Source: Microtetraspora niveoalba
GTDB lineage: Bacteria; Actinomycetota; Actinomycetes; Streptosporangiales; Streptosporangiaceae
Length of the DNA stretch: 64,000 nt
Assembly: GCF_001570405.1 (NCBI RefSeq)
Contig: NZ_BBYM01000006.1
Span: 73,102-137,101, forward strand
Direction of reading: 5' to 3'
A model generated the notes under the pieces. That model ran no database searches. It saw only the letters and a program-made list of their open reading frames with translations, and had not been told where the DNA came from. The position numbers and the translations under genes were made by a program. This document shows positions 32,845 to 40,855 of the stretch, one piece after another (the first letter of the stretch is position 1; each line of letters begins with the position of its first letter).

Positions 32845-33853
32845 GCTCCTTCCAGGAAAGCCCGGAAAGCCGGGAGAGGCGCCGAAGCCCGGCCGTACCG
32901 CGACCGGCCCCCCGCCGGACCTCACGGCCGCGTCCGGCGGTGCGCCGGGCGGCGTGGCCGGCGCCGCGCCCGACGTCCCGGACCCGGCCGGCGAGACCGG
33001 CACGGCCGGCCGGTCGTTGTGGCGCGACGCCTGGCTGGAACTGCGCGGGCGGGTCGTGTTCTGGATGTCGGCGGTCATCCTCGTCGTGGCCGGCGCGATG
33101 GCGGCCGTCCCCGACCTGTTCGCCGCGATGGGCCCGAACGAGAACTGCAACCTCAGGATGTCCAAGAAGGGGCCCGGCGCCGGCGCGGTCTTCGGGTACG
33201 ACCTTCAGGGCTGCGACTACTGGTCGCAGATCGTGCACGGGGCGCGGGCGTCCATCCTGATCGGCGTCGCGGTGACCGTTTTCGCGCTGCTGATCGCCGT
33301 CGTGCTCGGACTGGTCGGCGGATACTACGGGGGCGTGCTCGACGCGCTGATCGCCCGGATCACGGACGTCTTCTTCGGCATCCCGTTCGTCCTCGGGGCG
33401 ACCGTCGTCCTGGTGGCCTTCCCCGGCCGGGGCATGTGGGCCATGACGCTCGTCCTCGTCGTGCTCGGCTGGACGACGATGACCCGCCTGATGCGCGGCC
33501 AGGTGATCGCCGTGAAGGACATGGACTTCGTGGCGGCCGCCCGGATGCTCGGCGCGGGTGACCGGCGGATCATGTTCCGGCACATCCTCCCGAACGCGAT
33601 CGCGCCGGTGTTCGTGGTCGCCATGCTCAACGTCGGCAACGTGATCGCCGGAGAGGCGACCCTCGACTACCTCGGCGTCGGCCTGCAGTACCCGGACGTG
33701 TCGTGGGGGCTGCAGCTCAACGTCGCCCAGACGTTCTTCGCCGAGTACCCGCACCTGCTGGTCTTCCCCGCGCTGTTCCTGACCGCCACCGTGCTGAGCT
33801 TCCTCATGCTCGGCGACGTCGTACGGGACGCCCTCGACCCCAAGCTGCGATAG
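32837..33853 (+). CDS. Peptide ABC transporter permease (DppC/OppC type)
   Basis: 338 residues. A Pro/Gly-rich cytoplasmic head of about 55 residues precedes WRDAWLELRGRVVFWMSAVIL, the normal DppC start. The EAA loop is DFVAAARMLGAGDRRIMFRHILPNAIAPV, followed by EATLDYLGVGLQYPDVSWG. Pairs with the upstream permease. No ATP-binding subunit gene follows, so the importer must borrow ATPases encoded elsewhere. Confidence 0.92.
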   Translation: MPELLPGKPGKPGEAPKPGRTATGPPPDLTAASGGAPGGVAGAAPDVPDPAGETGTAGRSLWRDAWLELRGRVVFWMSAVILVVAGAMAAVPDLFAAMGPNENCNLRMSKKGPGAGAVFGYDLQGCDYWSQIVHGARASILIGVAVTVFALLIAVVLGLVGGYYGGVLDALIARITDVFFGIPFVLGATVVLVAFPGRGMWAMTLVLVVLGWTTMTRLMRGQVIAVKDMDFVAAARMLGAGDRRIMFRHILPNAIAPVFVVAMLNVGNVIAGEATLDYLGVGLQYPDVSWGLQLNVAQTFFAEYPHLLVFPALFLTATVLSFLMLGDVVRDALDPKLR

Positions 33854-33914
33854 CTGATTCTCCCAAAAGTGGGGAAACTTTACTCAATGGGGTGAAGTGC
33901 GACGGGAGGATTCC

Positions 33915-34781
33915 TTGACCATCTTCGTGGCGGCTCCGGACGGCAGACGGCTGGCAGTGGAGCAGCGGGGGGCCGCGGACGGCAGCCCGGTGTTCCACCT
34001 GCACGGCACTCCCGGCAGCCGGGTCGGCCCCTCACCCCGCGAGACGACGCTCTACCGGCTCGGCATCCGGCTGATCAGCTTCGACCGTCCCGGCTACGGG
34101 CGGTCGGACCGGATGCGCGGCCGGCTCGTCGCCGACGTCGCCGCCGACGTGGCCGTCATCGCCGACCATCTGGGCGTGCCGACGTTCGCGGTGGTCGGCA
34201 GGTCGGGCGGCGCCCCGCACGCCCTCGCCTGCGCCGCGCTGCTCCCCGGCCGGGTCACCCGCGCGGCCGCGCTCGTCCCCATCGCCCCGCGCGACGCCGA
34301 CGGGCTCGACTGGTTCGACGGCATGGTCCGGTCCAACGTCGTGGAGTACACCGCGGCGATCACCGGGGACCGCCTGGTCTCCGCCCGGCTCGGCTCCGCC
34401 GCCAGCCAGATCCGCGCCGACCCCGCCGGCAAGGTGGTCGGGCTCTACGAGCAGGTGCCCGAGTCGGACCGGCGCGTCGTCTCCGACCACGGCATCCGCC
34501 GGATGCTCGTCGCGAACTTCGCCGAGGGCCTGCGGGAGACCGCCGACGGCTGGGTGGACGACGTGCTCGCCTTCTCCTGGGAGTGGGGGTTCGACCCCGC
34601 CGCCATCGCCGTGCCGACACTGGTGTGGCACGGCGAGAACGACGTGTTCGCCCCGGTGGGCCACGCGCGCTGGCTGGGGGCAAGGATCCCCGGCGCGACC
34701 CTGGACATCCGGCGCGGCGCGGCCCACTTCGGCGCGCTGGACGTCCTGCCGGACGTGCTGCTCTGGCTCACCCGCGCCTGA
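33915..34781 (+). CDS. Alpha/beta-fold hydrolase
   Basis: 288 residues. HLHGTPGSR (oxyanion HG motif), FDRPGYGRSDR, the nucleophile elbow VVGRSGGAPHALA (a G-R-S-G-G elbow), Asp in WHGENDVFAPVGHARWL and His in RRGAAHFGALD make a complete triad. Substrate unknown. The start is uncertain: TTG 33915 has GGGAGGA 5 bp upstream, while GTG 33897 would add six residues. Its stop abuts the convergent fxsT stop (TGATCA), leaving no intergenic space. Confidence 0.82.
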   Translation: MTIFVAAPDGRRLAVEQRGAADGSPVFHLHGTPGSRVGPSPRETTLYRLGIRLISFDRPGYGRSDRMRGRLVADVAADVAVIADHLGVPTFAVVGRSGGAPHALACAALLPGRVTRAAALVPIAPRDADGLDWFDGMVRSNVVEYTAAITGDRLVSARLGSAASQIRADPAGKVVGLYEQVPESDRRVVSDHGIRRMLVANFAEGLRETADGWVDDVLAFSWEWGFDPAAIAVPTLVWHGENDVFAPVGHARWLGARIPGATLDIRRGAAHFGALDVLPDVLLWLTRA

Positions 34782-37700
34782 TCAGGTCGGCTGCGGCTCC
34801 AGGTCCCGGTTGATCCGCCGCCACGCCTGCAGGGCCACGATGTTGGGATGGCCCTCCCCGAGCACGGCGAGCATGGACGCCAGGGTGGCATCGCGCATCT
34901 GCTCGGACTGCGCCGTCCTGCCCATCGCGGCGAGCGTGACCGACAGGTTGGCCTGGCAGACGAGCGTGTCGGGATGCTCGAACCCCAGGGTGTCGCGCAG
35001 CCCCGCCAGCGCCCGCCGCTCCAGCGACTCCGCCTGCTCGTGCCGTCCGAGCTCCCCGGCGCAGTTCGCCACGTTGACCATGCACGACAGCGTGAACGGA
35101 TGCCGGTCGCCGAGCCGCAGGCGCAGCGCGTCGAGCGTCTTCTCGCCCGTCGCCAGCGCCTCCTCCCGCCGGCCGGTGCCCCGCAGGTACGTCATCAGGT
35201 TGTTCGCCGCCACCAGCGTGTACGGATGGTCCGCGCCGAGCAGCTTCTGGTAGGCCGTCATCGTGGCCAGCGCCACGTCCCTCGCGCCGTCCTTGTTCTC
35301 CAGCGCCGACATGCAGCTCGCGTACTCCAGCGCGGCCGCCTGCGTCTCGGGAGAGTTCGGATAGAGCGCCAGGTAGCGGTCGTACGTCTCGCGCGCCAGG
35401 GTCATCGCCTCCTGCTGCCGGCCCGCCTTGCGCAGCGACACCGCGAGGCTCTTGGACGCCCGCAGCGTGTCCACGTAGTCGTCGGACAGCACCTCCCGGT
35501 ACCGCTGCAGCGTCTGCTCGAGCAGCTCGACCGACCGCCTGAACTCGCCCGCCTCCCGCATGTCGCGGGCCAGGTTCTGCGCCGTCCCCAGCGTGTACGG
35601 GTGGGACTCGCCGAGGACCAGGCGCATCCGCTCCAAGGTGTCCTGGTCCAGCTCCATCGCGCTGAAGCAGTCGCCCACCAGCCGATAGGAGACCGCCAGG
35701 TTGTTGGCGGCGTTGAGCGTGCGTTTCTCGTCCTCGCCGTACAGCTCCTTCCACTTGTCGTACGTCTCCCTGGCCATCTCCAGGGCGAGGTCGAACTCGC
35801 CGAGCGCCCGCAGGTCGGCGGCTAGGCCGCCGGTCGTGAGGAGCGTGTGCGGGTGGTTCTCGCCCATGACCCGCGTCTGCTGCTCCCTGACCCACTCGTC
35901 CAGCTCACGCGCCGCCTGGTAGCTGCCCTGCGAGCGCTGCACGTTGGCGATGTTGAACAGCAGGTGCAGGCGCTGCCGCTCGTACTGGCCGAACTCCTCC
36001 TCCCAGTAGTCGGCGAGCCGCTGCCCGAGCTGCAGCGCGCCGGCGAACTCGCCGCGCTTCCACAGGTAGCGGACCCGCTCGGTGAGCAGCCGGCGCGTCT
36101 CCTCCTCCGTGCAGTTCTCCGCGTTCGAGGGCAGCAGGTGCGGCCAGATGAGGTCGTACCTCGCCCAGTTCTCCGGGTCGTCCACCTCGCCCTGCCGGGG
36201 GCGGGCGCCGACCAGCACGTGGTGCACCTCGTGCGAGGTGTCGTCCACCTCGTCGGCCGACATCTGCCCCTTGATCACGGCCTGGACCAGGCGGTGGATC
36301 TGGATCGTGTTGCTGCCCTGGTCGATCTTGGCGAGCGCGAACCGGCTGATCTCCCTGATCAGCCGGCCCAGCATGAGCTTCTCGCCGCGCAGCGTGTCGT
36401 CGTACGGCAGCAGCGAGCGCATCATCTCGTCGCTGTACAGCAGGAACATCGAGATCGGGTCGGGGGAGAAGAACGCGCAGAGCTGGAGCATCCGCACCGC
36501 CGCGGGGGAGCGCTCGCGGAGCTGGGTGAGCGAGATGTTCCAGGTCGCCGCCACCGGCTGGGGATAGCCGGGCGGCGGGTTCGTGGACAGGATCTCCGCG
36601 GTCTGCGTCTCCAACTGCGAGATGTACTCGCCGGCCGACATCCCGGTCTCCCCGAGCCAGGCCGCCGCCTGCTCGACCGCCAGCGGCAGGTAGCCCAGCG
36701 CCTCGGCCACCCGCAGCGCCTCGCCCGGGTCGAGCTCGGGCACCCGGCGCTGCAGATGCTCCAGGCTCTCCTCGCGGCTGAAGACGTCCACCTCGAGAGG
36801 GGCCGCGACGCTCGACCACGAGCGGTTGCGCGAGGTCACGAGCACGTGCCCCGGCCCGCCGGGCAGGAAACCCCTGACCTCCTCCGGATCGCCCGCGTTG
36901 TCGAAGATCAGCAACCAGCGCGAGTACGGCTCGCCGCGCCGCAGCGCCTCGCGGGCCGCCTCCGCGCCCTCGACCACGCTGTCGCCCACGCGCATCCCGA
37001 GCCGCCCGGCCAGCTCGGCCAGGGACGGGTTGATCAGCTCGGGCTGCTCCGCCGGGATCCACCACACCAGGTCGTAGTCGGCCATGAACCGGTGCGCGTA
37101 CTCCAGCGCGACCTGCGTCTTGCCCACGCCGCCCAGGCCGTACAGCGCCTGCGGCAGGACGACCGCCTGGCTGCCGCCGACGAGCTGGTCGCGGAGCGTC
37201 TCGAGGGCCGCGCTGCGCCCGGTGAACGCCGGGTTGCGGGCCTGCACGTTCCAGATGGGCGGGACCGTCCCGGGAAAGCGCGAGCCGAGCGTGGAGGGGG
37301 CCGCCGCGTAGTCGGCCGGGTCCCGGCCGGCCGCGCGCAGCACCGCGTCGGTCGCCTGCCCGGCGGTGAGCCGTACGAGATCGACCGGCGGCCGGTCGGA
37401 GAAGGGGGCGGGCAGCCGCACGTCGGCGATCCTGGCCGCGATGAGCGGGCGGCCGTTGCCCGCCATGTCCGGCGCGGACAGGCGCTCCCACGTCTCGCGC
37501 CCGTGGGCGGAGCGCACGTAGGCGGTCGAGAGGATGACGAGCGCCTGGCCCCGGCCCTCGCCGCCGTCCAGGCTCTGCGGGCCGTCGATCGCCTGCGGTG
37601 TGACCCGGCACCCCGCCCGCCGCAGCACCGCGCCGATCCAGTCGGCCCACATGCGGTCCTCCGGCGCGTAGCTCACCAGGATGTCGGTGTGCTCGGCCGG

Positions 37701-38690
37701 CTGCCGCCGGGTGAACGCGTCCAGCCACCGGGTCCGGACGCTCTCCTCCAGGGCCGGATAGGACGTGACCCGCCCCCCGGTGATCGCCGCCGTCAGCCGC
37801 TCGTACGCCGACAACATCGAGGTCGGCGAGCCCGGCGTGTCCCCGAACGCGGCCAGCGTCTCCTCGAACGCGTAGAACCGCTTGTACGGGATCTCCACCG
37901 AGAGCCAGTAGTGGTTCAGCTCCTCCGGCGTCATGCCCTTGGGGAAGCGGTCGAACTTGCTGCGCGCGAAGAGCCGCCCCGCGTCCAGCTTGTCCTTCTC
38001 GCCGTCGTCGATCCGCATCGGCACCGGCAGGATCCTGATCTCGCGGTCGCGGTACCGCTCGTCGATGTAGCGGGCGATCTTGGCCGCGCCCTCGATGCTC
38101 TGGTCGGCCATCGTGAAGCAGTCGATCAGGATGTCCGGCATCTGGATCGTGCAGATGTCGGCGATGTCGCTCATGCCGGTCCGGCTGTCGATCAACGTGT
38201 AGTCGTAGTTGCGCTTCATGTCGGCGCGCAGCGCATCGAGGAACCGGCCGCCGCCGAGCCGCTCGTAGAAGTTGTCCCAGTCGAAGGTGGACACCAGCGA
38301 GGAGTAGTCGCGGTTCTGCTGCCCCGCCGAGACGAAGTCGAGGGTCCCGCGCCCCGGGAACTCCCACTCCAGCGACACCGCGTGCGGCATCACCCTGGCG
38401 TACTCACGGTGCCAGTCGGCGGGCCGCTGCTGCTCGCGCACCGCCGCCCACATGTAGTTGCTGATGATGTCGATCACACCGGGCGTCGCGCTGATCGTGC
38501 CGACGTCGAGAAAGGGATGGAAGAACTTGTGCAACCCCGGCGACTCGAGGTCCCAGTCGACGACGAGGACGCGCAGGCCGTTGCCGGCCAGCACCCACGC
38601 CGTGTTCGCCAAGGCCATGGTCCGGCCCGTCCCGCCCTTGTACGAGTAGAACGTGACGATCCGGCCCTCGTCTTCCTGCTGGTCGGTCAT
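34782..38690 (-). CDS. fxsT: FxSxx-COOH system TPR protein FxsT (ParA-like, TIR, NB-ARC, TPR)
   Basis: 1302 residues in four parts. Residues about 10-300 are a MinD/ParA-like ATPase with the deviant Walker motif YKGGTGRT (17-24) and the DSRTGMSDIADI switch. Residues about 334-450 are TIR-like (DILVSYAPEDRMWADWIGAVLRRAG). Residues about 490-800 are an NB-ARC/STAND module (P-loop GLGGVGKT at 518-525, Walker B WLLIFDNAG, later YLPLAVEQAAAWLG). From about 880 come tetratricopeptide repeats of the Kinesin-light-chain kind (ENHPHTLLTTGGLAADL, ESHPYTLGTAQNLA, DHPYTLVAANNL, RHPFTLSCMVNVANC). This matches the FxsT family, always found with fxsA/B/C. Its role is unproven; the layout resembles STAND signalling proteins. 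The ATG overlaps the fxsC stop. Confidence 0.9.
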   Translation of the reverse strand: MTDQQEDEGRIVTFYSYKGGTGRTMALANTAWVLAGNGLRVLVVDWDLESPGLHKFFHPFLDVGTISATPGVIDIISNYMWAAVREQQRPADWHREYARVMPHAVSLEWEFPGRGTLDFVSAGQQNRDYSSLVSTFDWDNFYERLGGGRFLDALRADMKRNYDYTLIDSRTGMSDIADICTIQMPDILIDCFTMADQSIEGAAKIARYIDERYRDREIRILPVPMRIDDGEKDKLDAGRLFARSKFDRFPKGMTPEELNHYWLSVEIPYKRFYAFEETLAAFGDTPGSPTSMLSAYERLTAAITGGRVTSYPALEESVRTRWLDAFTRRQPAEHTDILVSYAPEDRMWADWIGAVLRRAGCRVTPQAIDGPQSLDGGEGRGQALVILSTAYVRSAHGRETWERLSAPDMAGNGRPLIAARIADVRLPAPFSDRPPVDLVRLTAGQATDAVLRAAGRDPADYAAAPSTLGSRFPGTVPPIWNVQARNPAFTGRSAALETLRDQLVGGSQAVVLPQALYGLGGVGKTQVALEYAHRFMADYDLVWWIPAEQPELINPSLAELAGRLGMRVGDSVVEGAEAAREALRRGEPYSRWLLIFDNAGDPEEVRGFLPGGPGHVLVTSRNRSWSSVAAPLEVDVFSREESLEHLQRRVPELDPGEALRVAEALGYLPLAVEQAAAWLGETGMSAGEYISQLETQTAEILSTNPPPGYPQPVAATWNISLTQLRERSPAAVRMLQLCAFFSPDPISMFLLYSDEMMRSLLPYDDTLRGEKLMLGRLIREISRFALAKIDQGSNTIQIHRLVQAVIKGQMSADEVDDTSHEVHHVLVGARPRQGEVDDPENWARYDLIWPHLLPSNAENCTEEETRRLLTERVRYLWKRGEFAGALQLGQRLADYWEEEFGQYERQRLHLLFNIANVQRSQGSYQAARELDEWVREQQTRVMGENHPHTLLTTGGLAADLRALGEFDLALEMARETYDKWKELYGEDEKRTLNAANNLAVSYRLVGDCFSAMELDQDTLERMRLVLGESHPYTLGTAQNLARDMREAGEFRRSVELLEQTLQRYREVLSDDYVDTLRASKSLAVSLRKAGRQQEAMTLARETYDRYLALYPNSPETQAAALEYASCMSALENKDGARDVALATMTAYQKLLGADHPYTLVAANNLMTYLRGTGRREEALATGEKTLDALRLRLGDRHPFTLSCMVNVANCAGELGRHEQAESLERRALAGLRDTLGFEHPDTLVCQANLSVTLAAMGRTAQSEQMRDATLASMLAVLGEGHPNIVALQAWRRINRDLEPQPT

Positions 38691-39928
38691 CTGGGCTCCT
38701 CCGAATCCATCAGCCGAGGTTTCTTGGTCGCGGGCCCCTCCGGCGGATAGGTCCGGGCCGTCTTGAAGAAGTGGTTCGCCGCCCTGCCCAGCGCGTCGGG
38801 AAGGGCCCTGTGGAACGCGCTGAGCGAGTCCACGTCCGTGCCGAGGTCGGTGAGGCCCTCGTCCAGCGCGCCGTCCACCGACGCGCGCAGCAGCGGACGC
38901 GACGCCGCCGTCTGGGCGTCCTCGTCGTTCCACGGAACGATCACGCCGATCCACTTGTGCCGCCGCCGGTTGAGATCGCGCAGCCGCTCGCGGCAGTCGC
39001 TCCCCGTCGTCGCCCACGGATCCACCAGCATCACCGCGGGTGAGTCCGGGCCCTCCTCGGACATCAGCTCCCTGGCGTGCTCGTCCAACGACCCCACCTG
39101 CGGCAGGAAGCCGTACGCGGACACGATGTCGGCGGCGTAGGAGGCCAGCGGGCGGGTGCAGTTCTCCCCCCGGTACGGGTTCCACTCCTGCGGGCTCAGG
39201 CCGTAGTAGTACGGGTTCCGCTCCGGCGGCAGGCTGCCCAGGTCGGGGGCGGCGATCGTCACCTTCAGCGGGCGCTCGGCCCGATAGTCCGGGAAGGCGC
39301 TGCTGAGCGCGTGGTACTCCGGCGCCGGCCGCATCGAGGCGATGTACGTGCTGTGCGCGACCTCGACGATGCGCTTGGCGAGCGCGAGCGTGGCCCGCTG
39401 GTAGTGCGAGCGCATCGAGGTGAGCTTGACGAGCCCGTAGAAGCCCTCCTCCTGGTAGCGGGGGCCGAGTCCGTCATGGGTGAACTGGATCGACTGGGCG
39501 ACCTGCGGAAGCCGGTCCACCGGGAGCGGGGTCCACAACGCCGGAACGATCGCCTCGGGGAGCTGGCCGTCGGGGCCCGCGTGGTTGGTCATCCGCTGCT
39601 GGAACGCGGCCCACTCCTTGCCGCACTGCTCGCTCTCGAAGTAGCGGGGGGAGTAGAGGGGCACGAACACCCGGCAGGTCGCGAGGGCGTCGGCCAGCCG
39701 TTCCGGCCAGTGGTGCCCCGAGCGGAGGTCCACGTCCATGAACCCGGCCTGCGCGCCGGTGGGGAGGTTCGTCATGTTCATGATGTGGTCGCACAGGTCG
39801 CCGAAGAGCTTGGCCACCCACTTGTTCGGGTCACCCCGCCTGTTCTGGTCGTGCGGGGGGATGTGGGCGTAGCTCAGGAAGAAATAGGGGAGCTGGCTGG
39901 AAGATCCAGGAGCCGGTCGGGGAGCCAT
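38687..39928 (-). CDS. fxsC: TIR-like protein FxsC of the FxSxx-COOH system
   Basis: 413 residues. A TIR-like domain (about 13-190) has PYFFLSYAH, FMDVDLRSGHHWPERLADALATCRVFVPLYSPRYFESEQCGKEW. The FxsC C-terminal domain (about 210-370) contains NPYYYGLSPQEWNPY, YAADIVSAYGFLPQVGSLDEHARELMSE and VMLVDPWATTG. The ATG at 39928 is preferred to a GTG at 39946 because AAGGAGG lies between them. The stop overlaps fxsT (ATGA). Biochemical function is unknown; a role in signalling or immunity with FxsT is inference. Confidence 0.9.
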   Translation of the reverse strand: MAPRPAPGSSSQLPYFFLSYAHIPPHDQNRRGDPNKWVAKLFGDLCDHIMNMTNLPTGAQAGFMDVDLRSGHHWPERLADALATCRVFVPLYSPRYFESEQCGKEWAAFQQRMTNHAGPDGQLPEAIVPALWTPLPVDRLPQVAQSIQFTHDGLGPRYQEEGFYGLVKLTSMRSHYQRATLALAKRIVEVAHSTYIASMRPAPEYHALSSAFPDYRAERPLKVTIAAPDLGSLPPERNPYYYGLSPQEWNPYRGENCTRPLASYAADIVSAYGFLPQVGSLDEHARELMSEEGPDSPAVMLVDPWATTGSDCRERLRDLNRRRHKWIGVIVPWNDEDAQTAASRPLLRASVDGALDEGLTDLGTDVDSLSAFHRALPDALGRAANHFFKTARTYPPEGPATKKPRLMDSEEPR

Positions 39929-39948
39929 CCGCCTCCTTTCCTCCACGC

Positions 39949-39979
39949 ATATTCACTATAGAAACTCACGCTAAGTCAA
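39949..39979 (-). promoter_or_regulatory. Putative internal promoter for fxsC-fxsT
   Basis: Reading the minus strand, TTGACT (39974-39979) lies at the end of the acetyltransferase gene, and AT-rich TATAGT (39955-39960) and GAATAT (39949-39954) follow at 13 and 19 bp. Neither spacing is ideal. The AT-rich island and the 42-bp gap, the largest inside the cluster, suggest separate expression of fxsC-fxsT. Confidence 0.4.
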
Positions 39980-40852
39980 GGTAGCGCCTGGGATGCCGTA
40001 TTCGAGGGTGGATCGGTGCAGGGCGAACCATTCTGTCGCGAAATCCACCGCCGCTGCCACGGGAAACAGAAACGAACGCGCGTGACCGACCCGGCCCCGC
40101 CGTACCTTTCCGGTCGAATCGAAATCGGCGCCGAGCCGGCCCATATCGCCGTCGTCCAGGACCACGTCCTCGTATTCCCACCATTCGGGGCCCCGGCCGA
40201 AATCGACGACGCAGCGGTAAAGGCGCCGGGGCGGGGCGCTCGTGTAGCGATATTCGGCGAGATGGAACGCCGTGCAGCGGTCGAATCCGACGCCGAGGAG
40301 CAGCACGGACGCGCCCGCGTCGTACAGCCGGGCGAGCGGCGACGCCTCCCCCAGGTGGCAGTCGGGGGCGTGGCCGTCCATCAGGCAGGAGGCGAGCCGG
40401 CCGACGGCGGCGAAGGACGTCTGCGGATGGGCGCTGCGCACCGCCCCGGGGCTGGTGCGCACCTCCTCGGCGATCCGCCCCATGCCCGTGGACGGTGTCG
40501 TCTCCGGGTCGAACGCCGGCATCCCCGCCCGGAACCGGGCGATCTCCTCGGCGGTCATGCCCCGGATCGCCTCCAGATGGAGCGGCGAGGTGTCGGAGTT
40601 GTCCGCCGTGCCGGCGGGCACGACCAGCGTGCCGTGGGGGCCGAGCACGTCCCGCAGCGCGGCGACGACCGACCGGGCGCTCCCCGCCACCGGCCCGACG
40701 CGGCTCAGCGAGGCGTGGACGAGCAGGGTCTGCCCGGCGCGGACCCCGAGCGCGCGCAGATCACGCCGGAGCCGCTCCGCGGTGACGGGCACGGCGAAGG
40801 GCCCGGCGGCGGTCGCGGTGGAGGTCACGGTGGAGGTCACGGCGGCCCCCAC
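39971..40852 (-). CDS. AAC(3)-family N-acetyltransferase in the Fxs cluster
   Basis: 293-residue member of the aminoglycoside 3-N-acetyltransferase (antibiotic_NAT) family: LLVHASLSRVGPVAGSARSVVAALRDVLGPHGTLVVPAGTADN (in pieces), AHPQTSFAAVG, GEASPLARLYDAGASVLLLGVGFDRCTAFHLAEY. It sits 3 bp after fxsB in the same direction, so the substrate is more likely the RiPP or its product than an antibiotic; this is inference. The GTG start at 40852 is followed by a Thr/Ala/Val-rich stretch (TSTVTSTATAAG), and a later start is possible. Confidence 0.8.
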   Translation of the reverse strand: MGAAVTSTVTSTATAAGPFAVPVTAERLRRDLRALGVRAGQTLLVHASLSRVGPVAGSARSVVAALRDVLGPHGTLVVPAGTADNSDTSPLHLEAIRGMTAEEIARFRAGMPAFDPETTPSTGMGRIAEEVRTSPGAVRSAHPQTSFAAVGRLASCLMDGHAPDCHLGEASPLARLYDAGASVLLLGVGFDRCTAFHLAEYRYTSAPPRRLYRCVVDFGRGPEWWEYEDVVLDDGDMGRLGADFDSTGKVRRGRVGHARSFLFPVAAAVDFATEWFALHRSTLEYGIPGATLT

Positions 40853-40855
40853 CGG

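Noticed and set aside
33854-33896. Terminator after the peptide importer permease (TTCTCCC / GGGGAAA)
   Set aside because: The arms mismatch and the stem would be only 3-4 bp; not supportable as a terminator.
39971-40852. Acquired aminoglycoside resistance gene
   Set aside because: Family membership alone does not show resistance; it sits tightly within the RiPP cluster and no mobile element is nearby.
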